NCBI RefSeq assembly: GCF_047511655.1
Contig: NC_133389.1
Coordinates: 146,160,473-146,224,472 of the forward strand
DNA length: 64,000 nucleotides
Direction: 5' to 3'
Origin: Castor canadensis
Lineage: Eukaryota > Chordata > Mammalia > Rodentia > Castoridae
The position numbers were made by a program, and so were the translations under genes. Below, piece by piece: positions 24,453 to 36,330 of this stretch (position 1 is the stretch's first letter; every line of letters begins with the position of its first letter). The notes beneath the pieces were generated by a model. It was not told where the DNA came from, ran no database searches, and saw only the letters and a program-made list of their open reading frames with translations.

Positions 24453-24570
24453 ATGAAAGAAGAAAGAAGGAAAAGAAGGGAGGGAGGGAAGGAAGGAGGG
24501 AACGAAAGAAGGAAGGAAGGAAGGGAGGGAGGGAGGGAGAAGGAGGGAGGAAAGGAAGGAAGGAAGGAAA
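24453..24570. repeat. GGAA/GGGA purine microsatellite
   Basis: About 118 bases of almost uninterrupted purines built from GAAA, GGAA and GGGA units. The complementary frame (24426-24611) therefore encodes only Ser/Leu/Phe/Pro repeats and is not a gene. Confidence 0.95.
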
Positions 24571-24592
24571 GTAGCTAAGAAAGTAGTAATTA

Positions 24593-24700
24593 CCTGGAAG
24601 TGGTGATGCAAATCTGTAATCCCCAGTTCACAGGAGGCTGAGGGAGGAGAATCTTGAGTTCTAGACCAGCCAGGAGACTCTGTCCTAAGAAGAAGATAGG
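24593..24700 (+). mobile_element. B1-type SINE
   Basis: 'ggaagtggtgatgcaaatct', 'gtaatccccagttcacagga' and 'ttctagaccagccaggagac'. It lies just after the purine tract. Confidence 0.8.
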
Positions 24701-24769
24701 ATTTTGTTGTTGTTGTTTGTTCCTGGCCAGAGTTCTTTTTTTGAAGAAAGGAAGAAAAAGAAAAGCATG

Positions 24770-24857
24770 TGTGGTGCTAGGGGTATAACTCAGTCGTAGA
24801 GTGCTTGCATAGCATTTGTAAAGCTCCAGGACTGCAAAAACAAATAATAAATAAAAC
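24770..24857 (+). mobile_element. ID-type SINE
   Basis: 'tggtgctaggggtataactc', 'agtcgtagagtgcttgcata' and an A-rich tail with AAT units. Confidence 0.8.
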
Positions 24858-25445
24858 CAATTAAATCAAAAGAATTTCACTAAAAATAAATATTGGGGTC
24901 TCACCCTTCTGCTCCCCATGTCCAGGATCTATCAGTAGTTCTCCCTACAAAGAAAAACCCAACATACCTTTCATTCTTGGGCTATCTCCCCTCCTTTCCC
25001 ATTTTTAAAAATTTCATATAAAGTAAACTTGAAGCCACACTTTAATTCTCTACCCAAAACCCAGATAACTAATTTTCTTTGCCCTCCTTATCACTCTTTG
25101 TAATAATTTCCCTCTAAATTCAATCAATCAAAGTAATCACTACAACCATTGAGGAGACAGAAGGGTATCTCCAATCTGGGAATTATAAAATGTAACTGAA
25201 ATCCCCAAACCTACAAGTTTTGGGGGAGTCCTATAATTTTTAAATTCCCCTCCTCATCCCACATTCCATGCCTACTGAGAAAGAACTCTAAAGGAAAAAT
25301 GGTGATCCTCTCTTACCTTCTGGGTGAGGGAGTATTTTTTAAAATGCTGCTTTTCTTTCACATTTGTTGAACCCATCAGAGTTTTTGGTGATAACTTTCT
25401 AATTCATCTTTTTTTCTTCCTCTGTGAATTTTCTTTAAAAGTTTA
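24858..25445. other. Non-coding stretch, nothing recognised
   Basis: About 590 bases, AT-rich, with no open frame of note. Confidence 0.4.
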
Positions 25446-25856
25446 AGTCAGAAGCCAGTGGCTCATATCTGTAATCCTAGCTATTTAGGAGGTAGAGATG
25501 GGGAGGATTGTGGTTTGAAGCCAACCTGGGCAAGATGTTTGCTTGACTTCATCTCAACCAATAGCTGGGTGAATGCCTGTCATCCCAGCTCCTGTGGATA
25601 GCAATCCTAGCTGGCCCAGGCAAAAAACAAGACCCTGTCTTAAAAATAACTAGAGCAAAAAAGGGCTGGGGGCATGACTGAAGTGGTAGAGTGCATGCTT
25701 AGCAAGTTGCAAAGCCCTGAATTTAAACCCCCGTACTGCCAAAAAAATTTTTTGACGGAGTGGGCAGGGGAAGTACTGAGGGCATGCCTCAAGAGGTAGA
25801 ACACCAGCCTAGCAAGTCTGAGACCCTGAGATGAAACTCCAGTATTCATTCTTTAT
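25446..25856 (+). mobile_element. Composite B1-B1-ID-ID SINE
   Basis: Four modules in one orientation: B1 (25446-25550, 'cagtggctcatatctgtaat'), a second B1 (25555-25645, 'gaatgcctgtcatcccagct'), ID (25664-25745, 'gactgaagtggtagagtgca') and a further ID (25770-25856, 'gcctcaagaggtagaacacc'). The first three match the trimer seen antisense at 51896 and 63643. Confidence 0.8.
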
Positions 25857-25871
25857 TCCAGTATCAATTCT

Positions 25872-26385
25872 TTTTTGTAGTCATAGAATAACATACAAAG
25901 TGCACAAATCTTAAGTGTATAATGCCATGATTTCTTTGTTTTGTTTCATGGTGCTGGAGATCAAATCCAGGGTCTTCTGGGTAGACTACCCTGTGCTACA
26001 TCCCTAGCCTCCATGAGCTTTTATATACTGTTATACCTGTGTATCTCTATCAAGTTTAGATCTAGCATACTTTTTGAGTCTGGTATATTTTTATCAAAAT
26101 TAAGTGAATGAGATTCCTTCATATTATTCCATGTGTCAGTAATTTGTTCCACAAATTCCATTTTATTAATTAATTCCACATTAATTAATATACCACATTC
26201 CATTCCATTTCATTCATATACCACAATCTATCCTTCCTTATTGATGACAGTTTGTATTGATTTCATCATTTGGCTATTCTAAGTAAAGGTGCTTTGAATA
26301 TCTCCACTGTAGATTCCTCCATTCCCTCATGCAGAAACTGTGACGATAGAATTCTAGGGAGGGTTTATAGGCACCTAGAGAATCT
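25872..26385 (-). mobile_element. L1 3' region, split by an ID
   Basis: Antisense L1ME/L1MC-like: 'aatcttaagtgtataatgcc' before the ID insert. After it come 'ttccatgtgtcagtaatttg', 'catataccacaatctatcct' and 'tttggctattctaagtaaag'. Diverged and without an ORF. Confidence 0.6.
25932..26012 (-). mobile_element. ID-type SINE inside L1
   Basis: 'catggtgctggagatcaaat' and 'gactaccctgtgctacatcc'. It lies within the older L1 fragment. Confidence 0.8.
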
Positions 26386-26484
26386 TGCTGCACATTAATG
26401 ATTTTGATTCCTTTGATACTGGAATTCAATGGAAGATAAAAATCTAGTGTTGCCCCAACTTAAAAAAAAAAAAAAAAAGAGGGA

Positions 26485-26698
26485 ACCAGGCCCAGCACTG
26501 CCTATAATCCTACTTATTCAGGAGGCAAAGATCAGGAGGAATGAGGTTCAAAGCCAGCTCGGCAAATAGTTTGTGAGACCCTATCTTGAAAATACCCAAC
26601 ACAAAAAAGAACTGACAGAGTGGCTCAAGTGATGGAGAGCCTGCCTAGCAAGTGTGAGGCCCTGAATTCAAACCCCAGTACCACCAAAAAAAAAAAAA

Positions 26699-26729
<31 letters not shown>

Positions 26730-26762
26730 AAGAGAGGAAGACAGGGAGGGAGAGAAAGAAAA
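26485..26762 (+). mobile_element. B1-dID dimeric SINE with GAAA tail
   Basis: Near-complete dimer: B1 half 'cctataatcctacttattca', junction 'gaaaatacccaacacaaaaa', dID half 'agtggctcaagtgatggaga' to 'ccccagtaccacc'. The tail is poly-A, then GAAA/GAGA repeats to 26762. Confidence 0.93.
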
Positions 26763-27653
26763 TGCATAGGCACGTAAAAAAATCTTAAAACTCATAATTC
26801 CCATTTTATAGAGATATCGGATCATCTCAGGATGCGATGGCTAAACAAATAAGTAATGCTTGCATAATTACAGACTTCTTTACCTCACTTTTGGAAGTCC
26901 TCCATGCCCCGTGGAAACTTTTTAAAGAGCTTCATTATATCCCTTCAAGAAGTAGCAAAATCACAGTATCAAGTGCAAGTTTCAGGGCCAAGTTTACTAG
27001 ACAGTTTGGTTGACTGAGTATTTTCCCCGAAAGGGTTTTTTTTTTTTGTTACTGTTGCTTTTTTAACTTCATGAGGAGCCCAAAAACTCTTGACAAATAC
27101 CAGAGCAGTAAAGGAAAACAGTGAAATACATCTATAAATATTTCCTGAGGTCTGTGCCCTGTGAAATTCATTTCCATAACTGACTCTTATCTTTTGATTC
27201 TTTCTTCTACTTCCCCAAATTTCTTTGATTTTGTTGTTAATTCATTTTAGTTCCTCAAATACAGAATTTTGACTTTAAAGTGTGTTTCTTTGAACTCTAG
27301 ACTCTTCTACAATAACAAATTAATTACGAAGACACTACCCTTTTCAATTTTTATGTATAGATCATCTAGGAAACTGTTTAATTAAAATAATCAATGATGG
27401 TAATTAGAAAATTATTTGCTCAGCAGTTAAGTTTTTATTATAGACTTTTTTCATATATTTCTATCATTAAGATTAAGTACTTTTAAATTGCATGTATTAC
27501 TGTTTAGTTTTAGGGGAGGTCCATATTCTTTGTGGCATTGTCAAGGTTGTATTCAGAATTCAATTATTTTCACCTAAGACCATACCAAATGAAGTTTGAG
27601 AGGCTTCATGATAAATTATACAAGGCTTAAAACCTCTTAAAAGTAGTCATTTA
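26763..27653. other. Non-coding stretch, nothing recognised
   Basis: AT-rich. Around 27370-27430 there are several TAAT/ATTA homeodomain-type cores, but no other evidence of function. Confidence 0.4.
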
Positions 27654-27768
27654 AACCAGGCGTGGTGATGTATTCTATAATCCCAGCACTGGGAGACTGA
27701 GATAGGAGGACTTTGAATTACAGGTCTGCCTGGCCTGCACAGCAAGACAATCTCAAAAGAAAAAAAAG
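27654..27768 (+). mobile_element. B1-type SINE
   Basis: 'ccaggcgtggtgatgtattc', 'aatcccagcactgggagact', 'ggtctgcctggcctgcacag' and an A-rich tail. One of the better-preserved B1 monomers here. Confidence 0.92.
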
Positions 27769-27969
27769 TCATTTGATATCATAGAATAAATTGCAAGTGA
27801 TGGAATAGAGACAGATGGCTGTACAAAGAGTGTCAGCCAAGTTCCACATCAATTCTTCAACCATAAAGAATTAATCTTGAAAAAATGACTTCTCAATTTT
27901 CAGTTTTTAACAATCACAGGTAAAGTTTAAAAGATAGCTGGAGTTTGCCTACAACCTTCTCCCCATTCT

Positions 27970-27970
<1 letters not shown>

Positions 27971-28006
<36 letters not shown>

Positions 28007-28013
28007 GCACACT
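27971..28013. repeat. (CA)n microsatellite
   Basis: About 15 pure CA units followed by CGCA units. Confidence 0.95.
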
Positions 28014-29429
28014 CATAGGTAATGACTGTTGCTCCCCTGTGACTCACCCAGAGTGAAGCCTTTGACCATTTTTTCCTCATCACTCATGTACTGCAAGCAG
28101 TTTTATTTCAAGACCAAACGGGCACTCTATTGGACAAAGTTGAGAGACAGAAAAGATAAATATTTGTGTTGAAGGGCGGTGGCCATAGAAATGTTCTATA
28201 TGTAAAAGGCTTGGGGTTTATTAAATGACTTAAAAGGACATGTTTTTAGTCTTCTGATTTTCTTGACACGTTAGCAGTTCCATCTGGGAAAAGTTGCAGT
28301 TCTTTGTCCTAACCAGATTCCAAAGCCAACATTCAGACTCTCCTTCATCGTGCCTTGTATGCAGAGGCTGCCAGGCAACAGCCCTTTGTCAGCTGGATGG
28401 TCGAGGATTCGAAAAGGCTAAAGTGATAAAAACATGAATTGTGATTCTACTGCAGGGGAGTGGGGAGCAACCCTAGCTAGACAGGTTTTGAATTCCTGCG
28501 ATAGTGTTTAACTTGTTCAAGGTTTCTCATTCAGCCTTTACAATTGGCCCAGTGTTAGGGAGAAGGAAAACCTGTTGATACAGCTCCTCTAAGTGCTGTG
28601 GGTTTCCAAACAGCTCTCTAGATAGCACACATTCCTGTGGTGGGAGGCAGAGGGTGAGCCACAGCCTTCCCCATTCATTCAAAGAAGGGAAGAGAGACTG
28701 AGCTTATCTGCCAACCGGTAAAGTTAAGCACATCCTGTAAGTGGATTATTTGTTATATGAATCGAAGTTCTGTTGGTAGGGTCATAGGCAGTATCCTCTC
28801 CCCCGGTGCCCTCCTCTGTTCCCCTCCCCTCCCCGCCGCCTTGTCGCCCTTCCTCACAGCTGGGAAAATATGTCTCTTTCATAGATGGCTTTCTTCTTCC
28901 TCAATGACAATAATTTTTCCCCTTCTTAGCTCCAAAGAACTGTTTCTTCCCTCTTTGTCAATGTCTGTGTGCCTTGCCTATCCAATGCATTGCATTGTTT
29001 CTCTTTTCCTTGTTACTAAGCTTGTGTACATCCAAGAAACAAACGTGAGTTTTCATCAAAACAAAGCAAATGCATGCTTTAAAAAATTATAAAGGACAAA
29101 TCCTCTTAGTGGATATATTCTTGTAGTGTTTAAAATTTGAAAGTGCTTAAAACTTCTTCTTAAAAAGCTACCAACAAACTTTTTACAGAAATCTATTTTG
29201 TGAGATTTTTTATTTTTGCTCTTGTGAATTGTTTACAGAAATACTTAGTGCATTTCAGAAATAGGTACACATATTTTAGTGAAGTGGAAATTCAACAGAT
29301 TAAAACTTTAGACTGATTATTTTAAATTTGTAATTAATGGGTTATATTTATCCATGTGTAAGTTATATAATATTTCCAGTAGGTAAAAACATTACTCACT
29401 ATAACAATTTAACTTAATAAAGACTATCA
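28014..29429. other. Non-coding stretch, no gene called
   Basis: About 1.4 kb without a recognised repeat. The part at 28540-28900 is richer in GC, with a C-rich pyrimidine tract and a donor-like GTAAGT at about 28734. The 111-codon + frame (28757-29092) crosses this tract, is compositionally biased and resembles no family I know. Confidence 0.4.
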
Positions 29430-29495
29430 GGACTTGGGGTGTTGGAGCATAGTGGTAGAGAGCCTCTGGGTTAGATCTCCAGTAGTGCACTATTG
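29430..29495 (+). mobile_element. ID SINE, shortened
   Basis: 'ggggtgttggagcatagtgg' and 'tagatctccagtagtgca'. The middle of the element is deleted and the tail continues into CA/CATA repeats. Confidence 0.65.
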
Positions 29496-29924
29496 ACAGG
29501 CATGCGCACACATACATATCCCAAAACAAACAAAAACAAATAAACCCCATACATACATACAAACAAACAAAAAACCCCAGAGCATATAAGGATTGGGAGG
29601 AACAAGAGGAAGTAATGGTTGACAAGGATGTCCTTTAAGTTTTGTAACTGCTGCCAGACTCCTTAACATTGTAGACCAAGAGACCTCTGTCCTCCCCCTG
29701 CCCATCTCCTTTTCTTGTGTCTCCAATCTCAGTGGTTCTTAGGATTCAAAGACAAAGCTACTCGTCTGCTGACCATCTCTCTTCTCTCCTGAAGGAATGC
29801 ACTATGCTGAGTCATCCACAGTTTTATTTTATGAGATCAGCCGTGAGTGAGTAATGATATCAGTTTTCCAGGAGGCTGGCACATAGGAATAAAATCCATG
29901 ACCACAGAAAAGATGAAGTTAAAG

Positions 29925-29985
29925 GACTTGGAATAGCATCTGATGTGTAGTAGGACTTTAATAAATACCTGCTGCATAAAAATCT
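29925..29985 (+). mobile_element. L2/MIR 3' tail fragment
   Basis: 'tagcatctgatgtgtagtag' and 'gactttaataaatacctgct' match the shared L2/MIR 3' tail. Confidence 0.55.
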
Positions 29986-30720
29986 TCAACTGATGGCCTT
30001 TGTACCAAATTTATCCAATGAGATCATGAGGAAGCAAGTTTTGACTTTACATTGCCAAAATTAATCATAGAAGCTTTACTTTAGTATTTCAAGTTCTCAC
30101 AAATTTTGCAGTTTATTTCTAGTATACCCTTTGAACTTTGTTTTAAGGGAGCCATGGAAAAGAGTTGCTGAGTTGGTGGTATACCCAACCCCCATCCTCA
30201 TAAATTAGGGTAATGTCACTTACTGAACACTACATAAAATATTATTGGTAGGAATATTTTAGCTGCTCAAAGAAAATTTTAAGTAAATACTAGAAAATTT
30301 ACATTAACTCCTACTGGGAGAGCTGCTAAGCTTAGACAAACTCCATTAATTCATCACTCCCTCTTTAGCAAACAGGGAAGCCTCAGGTATCTTTGGATGA
30401 CTTGCACCTGATTTCAACTATTGGAATTGCTACAAGTAGTATTAATGGAAAAACTAGAACATCTATAATCAGGGCATCTGAATTCCTTGTAGAAACACAG
30501 GACAGAGGACATGGATGATGCTTTCCCAGGTCAGATGGCAACAGGCAGCCAGATTTAAGGACCTCTAGATCTCTTACCTCAGTTTCCTCCAGTCAGTCCA
30601 CCCACGTATATGCATCACTCACCTGGCCCTTTACAGGCATGTGACTTTTTGTATTAAACACCCTACCCTTTTTTGAGGCATTCAGGGTAGCCTTTTAAAA
30701 CCACCTTTCAAATACTGTTG
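29986..30720. other. Non-coding stretch, nothing recognised
   Basis: About 730 bases, with no open frame of note and no SINE hallmark. Confidence 0.4.
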
Positions 30721-30924
30721 CCTTTTTTTTCTTTTGAAATGGAGTTTGAACTCAGGGCCTCACGCTTACTAGGCAGGCACTCTACACCCAGTCTTTTTCC
30801 ATGTTGGGTATTTTCAAGATAAGGTCTCATAAACTATTTGCCGGAGCTGCTTCAAAGCATGATTCTCCTGATCTCTGCCTCCTGAATACTAGGGTTGCAG
30901 GCAGGAGCCACCAGCGCCTGGCAC
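30721..30924 (-). mobile_element. B1-dID dimeric SINE
   Basis: dID half 'gagtttgaactcagggcctc', B1 half 'ttcaagataaggtctcataa' to 'agccaccagcgcctggc'. Confidence 0.92.
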
Positions 30925-31039
30925 TATTGCATTTCTCATATGTAGAATACAATGAATTTTTTTTTTTCTAGCAGTCACCTTGCTGTCAATCCCATACAAC
31001 TTTATTTGTAACTCCTAAGGCAACGACTACATTATGCCT

Positions 31040-31165
31040 TATAATTAGGTGTATTTATCTTAACCTCCCTAGTTGATAAACTACCTGAAGGCAGAGATTG
31101 TCTCACCTCTTTTATCTTCCTCTGTGGCTTCCCACTCCATGCTCCCACGCAATGCCCTGGTCGCA
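31040..31165 (+). mobile_element. L2 LINE 3' fragment
   Basis: 'ctacctgaaggcagagattg', 'tctcacctcttttatcttcc' and 'gcaatgccctgg' follow the sense L2 3' UTR order. Confidence 0.55.
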
Positions 31166-31862
31166 AGTTTGTTTATTCAACATTCACATAGCTTCCATGT
31201 GCCAAGGAGGCCAGAGTTTGCTGAGGTGTGCATAAACACCTTATAAGAAGCCTTCCAAATGTGGAAGACCAATAATCCACAAATGATTCACAAAAGCAAT
31301 TGTAAGATTTCAACAAGACTTGAAAGAGTCTGAACTTTTCCAGACTGGAAAGAGAATCTTTTTTAGGGAAATGCTTACCATCTGGAGAATATGAAGCTAG
31401 ACAGAGGTAACGAAGGAGATGAGAGCACAGTAGGTAGAGAAATCTGTTTATATGACTCCCCCCCACCCCACAAAGACTTGAGTTTAGTGAAGAGGACTGG
31501 GGTTGAGAGATGTTTCAGAGCACCTAGGAAAGTAGAAGAAACATCCAGTAAATATAAATGACAGAATAATGAATCCTCCCTGCCCAAAGCAAATAGTGGA
31601 ATAGTAAATTCAATTATCTACCTATATAATGATTGAGGCAGGAGGCAGGATCAATAGGGTCATGGCATTTAGAATTAACAACAAATCTGACTGATTCGAT
31701 TGCCTTGATTGATTTCAATTTAAAAGTAAGAATGACCCTAAAATATTTTACACTTTATTTTCACAATGTTAAAATACCTGGAAACACCAAAATAAAGGTA
31801 TTTTAAGTTTTAAATTAGTGATGCATATGCATGATGGCATAAATTTCTTCTTAAAAGAAATT
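31166..31862. other. Non-coding stretch, nothing recognised
   Basis: Two overlapping minus frames (31173-31466 and 31375-31587) lack any recognisable motif. Confidence 0.4.
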
Positions 31863-32021
31863 TAAGGGGTTGCACTCAGTGGTAACAGTGCAAGGGCCTT
31901 CATTCAATCCCCACCACTATGGAACAAAAGAAAGAAGGGCACTAGGGAATAAAAGAAAGAAAGAAGAGCACTAGGGAACAAAAGAAAGAAAAGAAAAGAA
32001 AAAGAAAGAAGGAAATAAATT
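31863..32021 (+). mobile_element. ID SINE with duplicated GAAA tail
   Basis: The ID body is 31863-31920 ('gggttgcactcagtggtaac'). Its tail contains a repeated unit of about 30 bases ('gcactagggaataaaagaaa' and 'gcactagggaacaaaagaaa') and then an AAGA/GAAA run. Confidence 0.75.
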
Positions 32022-32099
32022 TAAAGTTTCAGTCAGAAATCCCCTTCCTACCTTTATCTCCTGTTCACCCAGGTCCCAAGAAAGGTGCCAACTCTTAGT

Positions 32100-33115
32100 A
32101 GTGTCTGTGCACTTTCAGTGTCTCCTTCAGCTTGCTCAAACAAACATGTAGTATGTGCTCTATTGCCTCAGAACCATGCTTCTCCTTAACCATTTTCTTT
32201 TCATTTCATTAGAGTTTTCATTAGGAAAAATGTGTTTTAAAGAGGCTGCGTATTGTTTCGTTTACATGAATACATTAACTGGTTTGCCCCCTGTGGTTAG
32301 TGTGTCTCCAATATTTTGTTATTGCAAACAATACCACAGTGAACGATCTTGTACCTTGCACATTTTACATAATAAAAAGACATCAGTAAGAGAATTTTCC
32401 AGAAGAGAAACTGTTGAGTCACGAATATATACAATTGTAAATTTGAGTGATATTGCTAAATTGTCTTATCTAAGTACTGTATAACTTTACAGTATCTCCA
32501 AAAATATGAGTCTCTTTTCCTACGACCTCTTTAGTAGTGAATTACCAACATTTTAGACGTTCTTCAGATCCAGTAGGTTTTTAAAAAAAGAAATATTCTT
32601 TAAATTGGATTTCTCTTATTATGAGTGAAGCTGAAAACTTTTATTATGTTTAAGAGTCATTCATATTTTTTGTGTGAACTGTTTTCATATTCTTTGTCCA
32701 TGTTTTAAAAATTAGGAGCTGCTTTATTTGGATAGTTGAACAAGAATCAAAGTTTTAAGTATTAAGTAAGAAAAACAGAGCCAATGATTCTCCCAGTTTG
32801 GATTTTTTGCATTTGCTTATAATGTTGTCGAGCTTTTGTTTATTAATTTGCTTATTTGTTTGTCTTTACTGAAGGTTTATGGTTTTGATTGTAAGGCTTA
32901 TCAATCTTTTCTATTATTATTTCAGGATTTTTGAATCATAGTTACAAAGTTCTTCCCTACTGCAAGACCATAAATGAATTCTTGCATGTTACTTTCTAGA
33001 ACATTTAAAGCTCTTTTTACTTTTAAGTCTTTGATTTTCATATACATTTGGTTATAAGACCCAGGTCCAGTTTTTTTTTGCATGCTCATCTACTGTCCAT
33101 ATTTTTAAATAAGTT
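32100..33115 (-). mobile_element. Old L1 fragment, diverged
   Basis: Weak antisense L1 similarity: 'ccaatattttgttattgcaa', 'acagtgaacgatcttgtacc' and 'gacccaggtccagtttttt' with 'gcatgctcatctactgtcca' sit in L1 order. The 109-codon + frame at 32155-32484 falls inside it and is therefore not a gene. Confidence 0.5.
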
Positions 33116-33439
33116 CTTAAAAGCTAATGAAGAGCACTGAGAAGGAAAAGTAAGATTTTTGAGTCTGGAAGATGAGTACCTTGAAAATAAAAAGTCAAGA
33201 ACTACCAAAGCAAGTGAAGCCATAGGGAAATTTAAATAATCTCAGTAGCAAAATGGCAACAAATATATTACATAAGTGCTGCCATTACTTCCTTTCATGG
33301 TAGACACAGGCAACCTGTCATGGAACATTTATCTTACAACATACTCCTTCAGGCAGCCACTTTCAATTAATCAAAAATTCTACATTTGCAACTCCTGATG
33401 AAGAATTTGATTAGGGAGAAATGATAGGAGAAGTTGCAA

Positions 33440-34165
33440 GAGATGTGGCTTAGAAGGCAGCTCATATCAGGGTCTTGAGGGTCTTGAATGCATATTAAAC
33501 AATGGAGACAAAGTGATTTTTGTTTTTTGTTTTTTTATAAAAAGAAGGAAATAATGGATGGGATGAAAGAAACCAAAGGCTGTTGTGGTAGTCTACTCCA
33601 GGGAGGCTAAAGACCGAACTCACATAGAGTAAAACGGAGAGGAAAGGCCATATTCAAGGAGACCCAACAGAATATGTTAAACCAATCATGACTTGGAAAT
33701 GAGGAAGATAGAATTAAAAATGATTGACAACTATAGCTTGGGAATGGAGTGGTGCTGGGAACCTAGATGGAATGGAGGAGGAGGAAAAAATTTAGAGATG
33801 GGGGAAAATAATAATAATAAAGAAAATGAGTTTGGTTTGGATTTGAGATATCAATACCCTATTTTGACTGCTTACATTTGCCTACCAGTGGGCCAAGACT
33901 GTGATGTGTTTAGAAATAAAGAGAAAATTTAGTTTGACACACACAAGTAATGTAGTTGAAAAGAGAAATTGTATAGAGAAGCTAGAAAGTGATATGATAG
34001 ATTTGTGAATTCCTGGCATAAAAGATGACTGGTTCAGGAATGAACTTGCAAATGGAGCATATAATAAAAAAAGAAAAAGAAAATCAAAGATGAAAACAAA
34101 CCATATAAATGGGAGTAGGAAGTATGAGGTGAGCTGACAATAATAATTTGGCATCAGCCTCCACC
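33440..34165 (-). mobile_element. L2 LINE fragment
   Basis: Antisense L2: 'aaaggctgttgtggtagtct' matches the L2 'GACTACTGCAACAGCCT' region reversed. The rest of the segment follows L2 order loosely. It is highly diverged. Confidence 0.5.
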
Positions 34166-35531
34166 TGCCAGTACCAGCATATTATATCCATACTGAGGCT
34201 TCGGGGCTTTAGACATTAAAATTCTGGAGAACATTCAAAGAGCAGAAGAGATAATTAAAGGGTTAGAAAAAAGTAGCTGGGGTATGGAGGTGTGCTTGAG
34301 TTAACCTGGAGAAAAGAAGAACAAATGGTGACTTCATTCACAATAGATAAAGGCCCTATGGAAACATTTCTCCAGAGAAGGGATTAAATTGTAAGACGAT
34401 AGGCCTAAGACATGGGACAAAACTTCTTGGGATGAAGTTTAATACTGGAACTCAATTTGGTAGTTCAAGTTGATTGGAGGTTAAATGAAACTTTCAATCT
34501 GTGAATCTTACAGTATGGAGAGGTTCAGAGAAAATCCTCTGTTTGGCAAGCAACTTGCATATTGAAATTCCTGATCCTACTAGCAAAAATCCACCACAAA
34601 TCTTGTGTGGGTTTGTTGTCATGATCTCTCCATTCTAGAACCATGTGAGTGTCCCCCTAAGAGCCATTCATTTATTCAATAACTTTGTGTGTGTGTGTGT
34701 TTTGCTGGGATCAAGAACTCAGAGCTTGTACACGCTGAATGTAGACTATACCACTAAACTGTATTACAGAAGAAAGGAATGTATCAAATCAAAATTTATT
34801 GACTGCTGCTATCAGGTCCAGGTATCTGTACTCACCCTCTTAAAACCTGTCTTTTGCAATGGTCCTTCCTTCCTGGATCTTTCATCTATTTTCTCCCACA
34901 TCCCTGCCTGAGTCTGGTCTCTCAGAACTCAGGACAGGGACTACAGAGTCTTTGCTCCAAAAGCAAATAGAAGATCCAAGTGTCTAAATCAAATATTTTT
35001 ATAAATCAAATATGGATTATCTGTTATTTTTTGTAGCAAATTCATTCAAGATGTATTTTATTCATTGACTCATTTCCTTCTGACTATCTGCTGTTTGCCA
35101 CTAGTAGATAAGAATGAGAGTCAATGGTGGTGCTTATAAGAGATATAGGCAGTGACTTATTTTCCTTCCTCAGAGAGACATTATTAGAATATGCATTATT
35201 TAAGTAGTTTATGAAATGTGTGTATCTATACCTTGTATTTCTAGTGCTGCTTAATAATGTAAAGTATTTGAGAAGAAGACTGCTATAAGAGCACATGTTG
35301 AAAAATTAGTGGAATGTTTTTAAAGGCATATTTAGAATCAAAAATTGAGTGCTATATAAATTGTGAGTTCTTAGATTTTTTCAAAGTTAATATTTGTTGG
35401 AGTTGCCTTCTTGATACTGAATTCAGCATAAGAGTAAGGACTGTTTATATCTTTGGGGAAGTTTAAGTTGATGTGGAAGCTATCCATTGGATCGGGGGTC
35501 ATTTTCTTCCTGTTAATTCAAAATTCTTTCA
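34166..35531. other. Non-coding stretch with one ID
   Basis: AT-rich. Apart from the ID at 34696-34770, I recognise nothing. Confidence 0.4.
34696..34770 (-). mobile_element. ID-type SINE, diverged
   Basis: 'tgtgttttgctgggatcaag' and 'ctataccactaaactgtatt', with a TG run on the tail side. Confidence 0.7.
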
Positions 35532-35626
35532 AGGGGTTAGGGGTACTTCAGAGGTAAAGTACTTGCTTAGCATGCATGAGGTCCTAGGTTTGATCGCTAG
35601 CACCCCATCTCTCCCAAAAGAAAAAA
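35532..35626 (+). mobile_element. ID-type SINE
   Basis: 'gttaggggtacttcagaggt', 'cttgcttagcatgcatgagg' and 'tttgatcgctagcacccc'. Confidence 0.88.
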
Positions 35627-35921
35627 TCTGTGAAGCATATTGATATTATCTGATCCAGTTCTCCAGATAAAGGAGCTAGCAGAAAGCAGAGGGTAGGATT
35701 AAGAAGTTTCCCAAATTCATAGATGTGCAAACCAGCCAGAATAAATCTATAGTAGTTAAAAGTACGAGGTGACTAAACAAAATTTGTTTGGGAACATAAG
35801 TGTTAAAGGGTGAGTTTTTGGATCTGTTTATGAATAGGCTGACACTGATGATTCTTTGAGAGCAGAGAAGGTTAGGAGGGGAGGGGGAATTCAGAGCATT
35901 CTGAAATTATTAATAAATCCA

Positions 35922-36129
35922 GTAGTGCTGGATGCCAATGGCTCACAACTACAATCCTAGCTACTTAGGAGGCAGAGATCAGGAGGACCATGGTTAGAAG
36001 CCTACCTGGGGAAATAGTTTGTGAGACCCTGTCTTGAAAATACTCAAGTGCTCAAGCGATACAGAGCACCTGCCTAGCAAGTCTGAGGCCCTCAGTTCAA
36101 ATCCCAGTCCCACCAAAAAAAAAAAATCC
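35922..36129 (+). mobile_element. B1-dID dimeric SINE
   Basis: B1 half 'ccaatggctcacaactacaa', 'ctagctacttaggaggcaga'. The junction is shortened. dID half is 'gtgctcaagcgatacagagc' to 'tcccagtcccacc', then poly-A. Confidence 0.92.
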
Positions 36130-36159
36130 AGTGGTTAACTTAACTGTGCATAGAAACAG

Positions 36160-36330
36160 TGCTGACAGCTTTACGAGTATTTTCCTGTGAACTCCACCCG
36201 ATAAGGTGAAGAGTATTTTGCAGATGAAAGAGCTGCTGACCAAATAGGTAAAACAATCTCCCCTGTTTTGTAAATGGCAGTGGTAGAATTCAAATACAAA
36301 TCTGTCTGGTTCTAAACCTTTTCACTATAT
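36160..36330 (-). mobile_element. MIR SINE
   Basis: MIR-like core in the antisense direction: 'ttttcctgtgaactccaccc', 'attttgcagatgaaagagct', 'aatggcagtggtagaattca' and 'aatacaaatctgtctggttc'. Confidence 0.65.

Noticed and set aside
24426-24611. Minus-strand Leu/Pro/Ser repeat peptide
   Set aside because: Translation of the purine microsatellite.
28757-29092. 111-codon + frame with hydrophobic stretches
   Set aside because: It crosses a C/T-rich tract that produces biased codons; no family match.
32155-32484. 109-codon + frame
   Set aside because: It lies in a diverged antisense L1 region and has no known protein similarity that I can see.
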